From the NCBI GenBank assembly GCA_012036375.1, contig JAAUOI010000062.1, positions 1-11,897 of the forward strand: a stretch of 11,897 nt of DNA, read 5' to 3'. The position numbers were made by a program, and so were the translations under genes. The DNA is from Allobrachymonas sp. GTDB lineage: Bacteria > Pseudomonadota > Gammaproteobacteria > Burkholderiales > Burkholderiaceae_C. The notes beneath the pieces are model-generated. The model did not search any database and was not told the DNA's origin. It worked only from the letters and a program-made list of their open reading frames with translations. Positions 6,540 to 11,897 of this stretch are shown here, one piece after another (within the stretch, counting starts at the first letter, position 1; each line of letters opens with the position of its first letter).

Positions 6540-7180
6540 TTTTTGCGCACAGACAAAATGCCTTCGAGCAAACCTGCTGCCACGAACTCGCGCAGCTCAG
6601 GCAGATAAGACACCACGCCTTGCGCCACAGCAGAACCCATGGTGACACGCACGCGCACGTCTTGCGCTTGCACAGGGGCGAGCAAGCTCACGGTAGCTGA
6701 ACCGTTTTTGAGCTCAATTTGTGTGCCGGGAGTCACGCGGTCAATGTCACGCCGCCCAGGGCCAAACTCATCCGTTTTTGCGCCATCGAGCAAAATGCGA
6801 CCGCCACTGACCTCAATCGTCGCCATCAGTTTGCCGATTGGATTGATGATTACTTCGCCCTTCGCATTCAGCGCACGAATCGTGATCCGGTTGGGACTCA
6901 CACCATCGGCTGGAAGATCATTCTTTTCAACTTCAACGACCAGCTTGGCCACTTGCGCATTGGCTCGGTAGTCCACATCCGCCTGCGACAAACCAGGGAA
7001 GACTTGGGGTGATGCCCCCAATGGCGCAGATGTAGACTCTGAGCGGAAGCTGTTGCCATGCGCAGTCGGTTGCGACAACACCATGCTGTGGATCAACACG
7101 CCAGCCGCGAAAGCCAAAGGTGTGTAGCGGTAAGTGCGTAATGCCGTCTTGCGCTGAGAGAGGCGTTTCGTTGTGTTCAT
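6398..7180 (-). CDS. Signal peptide and Ig-like domain of the outer-membrane barrel protein (before an apparent frameshift)
   Basis: The start at 7180 has GGAGG five bases upstream. Residues 1-42 are a long signal peptide with a basic front (MNTTKRLSQRKTALR) and a hydrophobic core (PLAFAAGVLIHSMVL). Residues about 77-192 match a bacterial Ig-like fold of the invasin/Big type: AKLVVEVEKNDLPADGVSPN, ITIRALNAKGEVI, GSATVSLLAP and VRVRVTMGSAVAQGVVSYLP. Next comes EFVAAGLLEGILSVRKK, the usual lead-in to the barrel. At the run of five A (T at 6540-6544 on the plus strand) the frame is lost and 46 meaningless residues follow to the stop at 6398. With one more A the protein reads on as KKDNILPTR into the barrel, giving 1103 residues. 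The gene is 10 bases downstream of the giant repeat-protein gene and very likely co-translated with it. Confidence 0.8.
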   Translation of the reverse strand: MNTTKRLSQRKTALRTYRYTPLAFAAGVLIHSMVLSQPTAHGNSFRSESTSAPLGASPQVFPGLSQADVDYRANAQVAKLVVEVEKNDLPADGVSPNRITIRALNAKGEVIINPIGKLMATIEVSGGRILLDGAKTDEFGPGRRDIDRVTPGTQIELKNGSATVSLLAPVQAQDVRVRVTMGSAVAQGVVSYLPELREFVAAGLLEGILSVRKKTISCPRVSTMVLRKNCVAGRIPAAMANALLVCAALFLSKVSCRMNG

Positions 7181-7185
7181 GGTCG

Positions 7186-7190
7186 CCTCC
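7186..7190 (-). promoter_or_regulatory. Perfect Shine-Dalgarno GGAGG coupling the giant and barrel genes
   Basis: On the minus strand the order is TAA (stop of the giant gene, 7193-7191), GGAGG, CGACC, ATG (7180). The site touches the stop codon, so ribosomes finishing the giant protein can restart on the barrel gene. This supports one operon and fixes the barrel start at 7180. Confidence 0.8.
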
Positions 7191-8264
7191 TTATTTATTC
7201 AAACGGATGTTGTTGCCCGGTGTGTTGCTGCTAGCTGCTGGCAACTGGGGCACGGGGGTATTGTTTTCCGCATCGCTTTGTGGCGGCGGCGCTCCTGGCG
7301 GTCTGGGTTGAACCAGTGGTTGGTTTGAACCATCTGTACCTTGGTCAGGATAGTTTGCGTTCTTGCCCTCGAATTTCAAAGACGTGCCGCCTTTGCGTTC
7401 GTTGTCAATCGAGCGCACGCCACCTTGAGCGCGGCGAGCTTTCACTTGCTCCAGCACCGTATTCGAGCATGAGCCAATCGCAAAGTCGGCTTGCTGCATT
7501 TCGCCATTCTTCAGATCAAGCCACAAGCTGTCGGCATTGCCGAGATTGCGGTTGCTGGTGGTTGTCAAACGTGAGCCGCGTGGCAGTGTGAGCTGATCCA
7601 CTTTGAGCACATGGCTTCTGGGTTCTAAACCACAAATGCTGTACTTACCCTCTGAATCCGAGACCAAATACGTGCCGTCTTGCAGATACAGACGCACACC
7701 CGGCACGCCAATTTCCTCAGCGTCTTGGATGTGGTTGTTGTTGCAATCGGTGTAGATCTTACCAACGATACACGCATCGCTGGTGAACACGCCGGGATTG
7801 ACTTTCACCTTAGCTTGCGCAGTATTCGAACGAATCACACCAATTGATCTGGCCTGAGCACGGTTGATACCATCGCTCTGCAAAGAGCCGACACCCACAC
7901 GCACGCGATAAGTCAGTTCAATTTCTTGACCGACATTGATCACGCCACCGGGAAGAGGAATGTTGTAAGTGACCACAGCACCGGGCGCACCGAGGATGTT
8001 GGCTGCTGGGATTGCGACCGCAGGCGCGCCCGTTGGCGCGGAAACGAAAGATGTGCCAGCAATCAGCTTGAAGCCAGCAGGCATGCTGTCAACCACTCGC
8101 AGCACTGGCAGCGGCGCATTGCCCGAAACGTATTTCACCTTGACGGTGTACTTCACGTTATCGCCCAGCTCCACAGTGGACTTACCTGCGACCTTGCTAA
8201 TGAACAGCACAGGACGGTTGGTAGAGACCAGTGGCACATGGTTGTTCACCACATCACGGCTGTT
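7191..8264 (-). CDS. Giant SdrD_B/DUF11 surface protein, C-terminal part after an apparent frameshift
   Basis: A 357-residue open stretch that continues the giant gene: the upstream frame ends at YQSFNLGP and this one resumes at NSRDVVNNHVPL, a join pattern I associate with this family. Domains in order: a DUF11 (conserved repeat) domain starting at PVLFISKVAGKSTVELGDNV and ending near NTAQAKVKVNPG; then one more SdrD_B/carboxypeptidase-regulatory-like domain (CIVGKIYTDCNNNHIQDAEE, VPGVRLYLQDGTYLVSDSEG, YSICGLEPRSHVLKVDQL), with a calcium-loop-like D-x-N-x-N pattern and several cysteines; then a charged segment and a disordered Pro/Asn/Gln-rich tail ending NNIRLNK. There is no LPXTG anchor, as expected in a Gram-negative, and I see no known C-terminal secretion signal. 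Confidence 0.8.
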   Translation of the reverse strand, partial: NSRDVVNNHVPLVSTNRPVLFISKVAGKSTVELGDNVKYTVKVKYVSGNAPLPVLRVVDSMPAGFKLIAGTSFVSAPTGAPAVAIPAANILGAPGAVVTYNIPLPGGVINVGQEIELTYRVRVGVGSLQSDGINRAQARSIGVIRSNTAQAKVKVNPGVFTSDACIVGKIYTDCNNNHIQDAEEIGVPGVRLYLQDGTYLVSDSEGKYSICGLEPRSHVLKVDQLTLPRGSRLTTTSNRNLGNADSLWLDLKNGEMQQADFAIGSCSNTVLEQVKARRAQGGVRSIDNERKGGTSLKFEGKNANYPDQGTDGSNQPLVQPRPPGAPPPQSDAENNTPVPQLPAASSNTPGNNIRLNK

Positions 8265-11200
8265 GGGCCGAGATTGAAGGACTGATACCAAGTGGTAGGC
8301 TCGCCTGCCTGAGGAGCTCCTGCGTTCGGAACGATCACGAAAGGATCGTTGGGCGGACGGTTGGGTGGCGACAATGGCGTTGGCTGCGGAGGAACGCTAG
8401 GATCAGCCACGTAGCCTGCGGGCGGAGTGGTCGTGATGCCGTATTGGCAAGCAGGCGCACCCGGATTGAGCAAGAACTGATAGAAGCCATCTGCTCCCAC
8501 AACTTGTGTTGCATTCGCAGCGCCGCCCACCAAATGAATCGCTGGGTTGTAGCCAGGGCATGCCCCAATCGGCGCAAACGTGACCTGAGCACCGGGCACA
8601 GGTAACCGCGTGTCTGAGTCATACACCACGCCTGCTGGATCCACCGGCAAGGATTGCTGCGGGATGGTTGTGTTGGCCTGCAAGGTCAGATTGGTAAGTT
8701 CGCCACGAACCACTTGAGAGCCACCCGCAATCGGACTGCCATTCTCACCGTTGACTGCACCACCAAAGATGGCTCCGCCCGGCGCAACGAAACGAATGCT
8801 ATAGCCCGGACCAACCTCTTGACCTGCGATGCTATAGAAACCATTTGCATCCGTAATTACAGAGGTCACCAGAGTTGGCGTACCACCTCCGATTGGCTCA
8901 CGGTAAAGCTGCACAGTCCAGCCTACTAATGGTGGCTCGCCAGCATCTTTGATCTTGTCATGATCGTTGTCGCGCCACAAGCTGCCCGAAACACCGGCCG
9001 TTTTGGGCACATCGCCAAAGTCGTTATTCACACTGTCTGTGCCGACGGGCAAGGCAACAGCAGAAATCACGTTGGTATTGGAGCCGCCCGTACCGCCCGT
9101 ACTTCCGGGGTGAGCCGCGCCATTGCCATAAATAGCAGGCTGTGCTTCTTGTACGGTGTATGTACCGGCCTTGAGATCCTCGAAGCTGTATGTGCCGCTG
9201 GCGCTTGTAACTGCTGTGCGCGTGACCAATGCACCCGTGGCATCAATACCCGTTAGGGTGATGGTGACGTTGGGCAAGCGCGTCGTCTCGGTGGGTTGTA
9301 GAGATTGGCTGCCGTTGTCATCTAGATAGACCAAGCCTTTCAAGCTCGATAAGGTGTCGGCAAAATCCACGCCGGTGAGGTTGGCGGTGGTCACGGTCAA
9401 GGGGCGTACATCCGTCACGCTTGGCGCAGAAACAGTAGGTGTTGAGCCATATCCCACAGGCTGACTCTCTTGCATGAAGTAGTTGCCTGGTGGCACTCGG
9501 GTGAAGCTGTAGTCGCCAGACACATTGGTTGTGGTCGTGCCGACAATGTTCGCGCCCGTGCAAGGTACGGCGGCTACCCTACACAAAGTGATCGTCACGC
9601 CTTGTAGGCCCGTATCCGTCACGCCCGGCGCATCTTGCACGCCATTGCGATTCTTATCCAAGAAAACGCGACCAGAAACATCCACGCCTTCAATCTCGCC
9701 GAAGTTGAAGTTTTGGCCAATCACCGAGGCTGTGCCATTGACGATGCTACTGGCAGGTGTCCACGTGATGCCGTCGATCCGACTCGGCGTTTGGTTGGCT
9801 GCGCCTGGAGTGGTGCTTGCGCCTGTGCCATTGGTGGTGAAGCCGCCCACAGTCGTCGTGCCATCAAATAGAGGCACGGCTGATGGTTGTGCCACCGTGC
9901 CTTGGTCTTCCACGATGTAGTACTGCTGGCCGGCAGGCGGCGCGGGTATATCGCTGAAGGTATACGTACCGGAAGCATTGGTCACCGCAGTCGCTACCAC
10001 TGTGGCAAGATTGCTGGCGCTGCATGTGGGCGAGGTGCAAAGACGCACGGTGACGTTGTTCAAGCGCAGATCCGCTGGATCGACTGCGCCACTGTAGTTG
10101 GCATCTTTGTAGACTACCCCGCCTAATTGAGCGCCTGTCTCGGCGAAGTTCACGTTCGGGTAGTTGTTGCCACCGACTACAGTAATCGCGGGTGCAGTGT
10201 TGCTGCTGCTGGATGCGTAACCCACAGGCTGAGTCTCAACGACGTAATAAGGCTGTGCGCTTGGAAGCACATTCGTGAAGGTGTAAGCGCCTGAACCGGG
10301 GGTCGTTGTTGTGGTTTGCACCACATCCGCAGCAGGGCAGAGCGCACCATGCGCAGGCTGTGAGCGGCAGAGCGTAACCGTAGTTGTACCGGGTAAGCCG
10401 GGTTCGCTGTTGTCCACGTCATTGAAGTTGCTGTCGATGAATACTCGGCCTGAAATGCTGCTGGTCGGCAACTCTCCGAAGTTGTAGGCCGTGCCAGTGG
10501 CAGCAGGTTGCAGCGATGGTGTAGATGATGGTGTCCAAGTGATGCCGCCCACATTGCTGGCTGGGGTGTTGGCCGTGCCAGCCGTGCTGCCGCCACCCGA
10601 TGTCGCTTGCAATGTGCCAACCGTGGTCGTGCCATTGTTCAGTCCGGCAGGTACCGTGGATTGGGTCTCTACCACGAAGTAGTTTTGACCAGCAGGTGGT
10701 GCGGGCAGATCGGCAAATGTGTAGGTGCCGCCCGAAACGCTGGTGGTCGTGGTTGCAACAGGCGATGTACAAGCTGCATCCAAGCAAAGCCTGACTTGAA
10801 CGCCACCGATTCCAACATCACCCGCATTCAATGTGCCCGAGCCGTCGTTGTCGCGATAGACCGTACCAGAAATACTGGCTGCCGTTTCACCAAAGTCTTG
10901 GCCTGTGATCGCCACACCTGCCATATTGACCGTGCGGATATTGGGCGTGCTGGAGCCATAGCCGACGGGTTGGGCTTCAACGATGTAGTAAGTGCCCGGC
11001 GGAATATTGCTAAAGCCATAGTCGCCCGTGGTCGGGTTGGTCGTTGTCGTGCCCTGAATGTCGCTCGTTGGGCAAGGAGAGGCACTGACGCGGCAGAGCG
11101 TGATACTCACCGTGCCAAATGGCGTGGTGTCTGCGCCATTGAATGCGCCATCAGTGTTGCGATCCAAGAAGACCTTGCCCGAAATGCCGGCTGGCGCAAC

Positions 11201-11896
11201 AATCGGCAACGTATTGGGCTGGCCTTTGGTGCCCGGCGTAGCCGAGGTGGATGTGATAGTGTCACTTGGAACACTCACGCCTACAGGCAAGCAAGTGTTG
11301 GCGCTTGGGCACACTTGCGTGATGCCTCTATCAACCGCGCTGGTTGGTATCAACGTGCCGCCGGAGCCGCCCAGCTCGTCAGCAGACAAATTGGCTTGGT
11401 TCGTCACGTTAATGGGCGCAGATGCACTCACCACACTATTGATCTTGAAGATCAATTGATCGCCGGGTGCTAAGTTCACCGGCGTAGCAGGTGTCACAAA
11501 CAAGAGGTTGACATCGCTGCTACCGTTGTAGCCCGTGTTGGGCTGAATGGGTTCAATCGAATTGTCTGGCACGCGCACGGCGCTCACCAAGGTGCTGCTC
11601 GAATAGCCGCTTTGGCGAACATCGCTCACCTGCACATTGCTGGCTACCGCTGTGCCATCGTTTTTGTAAATGACTGTCCACTCCACCGCATCACCCGTGG
11701 TGATTTGTGCGCCGGGGCGTGTGAGGTTACGCGCATACTTGATCGCGTTGATCGTGGGCGGCTGTGCAAACTGCACAGGCGTAGGCGTGGGGCGATCACC
11801 TTGGGGGGTCGTAGGCAAGGTGTTGCCGTTCGTCGAAGCATCTAAGGCAATTGCACCTGCGGGTGGCGTGTAAGTGCCCGCAAAGCTGCCGCCGCT
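8246..11896 (-). CDS. Giant secreted SdrD_B-like/DUF11 repeat protein, main part (5' end beyond window)
   Basis: The frame is open to the right edge, so the TTG at 11818 is internal and the true start lies outside; 1216 residues are readable. Numbering from that TTG: a DUF11-type domain at about 22-150 (YARNLTRPGAQITTGDAVEW); seven SdrD_B-like domains starting near 212, 316, 455, 565, 714, 826 and 943, each opening with a G-x-V-x-x-D strand and a calcium-loop-like motif (FLDRNTDGAFN, YRDNDGSGTLN, FLDKNRNGVQD); then a cysteine-containing domain at about 1061-1185 (AGVVYDSDTRLPVPGAQVTF to YQSFNLGP). Such domains form rigid rods, often calcium-stabilised, in surface adhesins. Codons after Pro1185 are out of frame because a C appears to be missing from a C run (G at 8265-8267 on the plus strand); the product continues in the frame of 7191-8264, for at least 1568 residues. 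First gene of the apparent operon within this window. Ligand and exporter are unknown. Confidence 0.85.
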   Translation of the reverse strand, partial: SGGSFAGTYTPPAGAIALDASTNGNTLPTTPQGDRPTPTPVQFAQPPTINAIKYARNLTRPGAQITTGDAVEWTVIYKNDGTAVASNVQVSDVRQSGYSSSTLVSAVRVPDNSIEPIQPNTGYNGSSDVNLLFVTPATPVNLAPGDQLIFKINSVVSASAPINVTNQANLSADELGGSGGTLIPTSAVDRGITQVCPSANTCLPVGVSVPSDTITSTSATPGTKGQPNTLPIVAPAGISGKVFLDRNTDGAFNGADTTPFGTVSITLCRVSASPCPTSDIQGTTTTNPTTGDYGFSNIPPGTYYIVEAQPVGYGSSTPNIRTVNMAGVAITGQDFGETAASISGTVYRDNDGSGTLNAGDVGIGGVQVRLCLDAACTSPVATTTTSVSGGTYTFADLPAPPAGQNYFVVETQSTVPAGLNNGTTTVGTLQATSGGGSTAGTANTPASNVGGITWTPSSTPSLQPAATGTAYNFGELPTSSISGRVFIDSNFNDVDNSEPGLPGTTTVTLCRSQPAHGALCPAADVVQTTTTTPGSGAYTFTNVLPSAQPYYVVETQPVGYASSSSNTAPAITVVGGNNYPNVNFAETGAQLGGVVYKDANYSGAVDPADLRLNNVTVRLCTSPTCSASNLATVVATAVTNASGTYTFSDIPAPPAGQQYYIVEDQGTVAQPSAVPLFDGTTTVGGFTTNGTGASTTPGAANQTPSRIDGITWTPASSIVNGTASVIGQNFNFGEIEGVDVSGRVFLDKNRNGVQDAPGVTDTGLQGVTITLCRVAAVPCTGANIVGTTTTNVSGDYSFTRVPPGNYFMQESQPVGYGSTPTVSAPSVTDVRPLTVTTANLTGVDFADTLSSLKGLVYLDDNGSQSLQPTETTRLPNVTITLTGIDATGALVTRTAVTSASGTYSFEDLKAGTYTVQEAQPAIYGNGAAHPGSTGGTGGSNTNVISAVALPVGTDSVNNDFGDVPKTAGVSGSLWRDNDHDKIKDAGEPPLVGWTVQLYREPIGGGTPTLVTSVITDANGFYSIAGQEVGPGYSIRFVAPGGAIFGGAVNGENGSPIAGGSQVVRGELTNLTLQANTTIPQQSLPVDPAGVVYDSDTRLPVPGAQVTFAPIGACPGYNPAIHLVGGAANATQVVGADGFYQFLLNPGAPACQYGITTTPPAGYVADPSVPPQPTPLSPPNRPPNDPFVIVPNAGAPQAGEPTTWYQSFNLGPTAVMW
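9344..11185 (-). repeat. Alternating A-B-A-B-A SdrD_B-like domain array
   Basis: Five consecutive domains fall into two kinds. A domains (11185-10874, 10456-10127, 9679-9344; 104-112 residues) carry LCR then a second Cys 7-10 residues later and a QPVGY-S motif. B domains (10873-10457, 10126-9680; 139-149 residues) carry LC-x4-C, DLPAPPAGQ or DIPAPPAGQ, and an added GTTTVG...GITWTP segment. The A+B units are 729 and 777 bases. The order suggests duplication of a two-domain unit followed by divergence, with A number three as a partial third copy. Confidence 0.75.
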
Positions 11897-11897
11897 A

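Noticed and set aside
3452..8270. Programmed ribosomal frameshifting as the common cause of all three breaks
   Set aside because: The giant-gene site (GGC CCA ACA) is not a known slippery sequence and the OmpA site is at best a weak A_AAG. Three such events in adjacent genes are less likely than base losses in the assembly. It is kept only as a minor option for the barrel gene.
10607..11473. A 288-residue plus-strand open frame opposite the giant repeat gene
   Set aside because: It lies antisense to the SdrD_B-like array, has no recognisable domain, is very rich in Arg, Cys and Ala as expected of a shadow frame, and shows no convincing ribosome site.
11816..11818. TTG at 11818 as the start of the giant gene
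   Set aside because: The frame stays open upstream to the window edge with family-like sequence (GTYTPPAGAIALDAS) and there is no ribosome site or signal peptide at this point.

Overview
The window reads as a stretch of Gram-negative, probably betaproteobacterial (Burkholderiales-like), chromosome. The basis is moderately GC-rich coding sequence by eye, a GlcD/D-lactate-dehydrogenase-type flavoprotein, an OmpA-family lipoprotein, a large outer-membrane beta-barrel, a CsgG-family protein and a FecR-domain protein. The taxonomic placement is an inference from protein style, not from a search. There are no RNA genes, insertion sequences or CRISPR arrays, and no gene-free stretch longer than about 160 bases.

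Plus strand, left side: the 3' end of an FAD-linked 2-hydroxyacid dehydrogenase (2-556), then a secreted FecR-domain protein with a twin-arginine-like signal (646-1467). A bidirectional hairpin terminator (1578-1615) separates this from the convergent minus-strand genes, preceded by a small tract of CGCGAAA repeats.

Minus strand, read right to left: a very large secreted protein built from SdrD_B-like and DUF11 domains (entering from beyond the right edge and ending at 7191); ten bases later, with a perfect GGAGG, a protein with a signal peptide, an Ig-like domain and a long outer-membrane beta-barrel (7180-3870); 55 bases later an OmpA-family peptidoglycan-binding lipoprotein (3814-2727), closed by a terminator (2684-2708). 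A CsgG/HfaB-like protein with a C-terminal SH3b domain (2607-1630) follows under what looks like its own promoter, with a 9-bp perfect inverted repeat lying over the -10 box.

The three long minus-strand genes look like one operon for a cell-surface structure: a giant extracellular repeat protein, its likely outer-membrane partner, and a peptidoglycan anchor. CsgG-like and FecR-like proteins are plausible accessory or regulatory parts. The function of the assembly is unknown to me.

The most important caution is that all three operon genes are broken, each by one apparent single-base loss in the same direction (near 3455-3475, at 6540-6544 and at 8265-8267), while all the domains on either side are intact. 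Two of the sites lie on homopolymer runs, and the third has short runs nearby. This looks more like base-calling error in the assembly than real gene decay, and the products should be read as 362, 1103 and at least 1568 residues once the missing bases are restored. The most notable biology is the giant protein's A-B-A-B-A arrangement of two kinds of SdrD_B-like domain, each with its own closely spaced cysteine pair.
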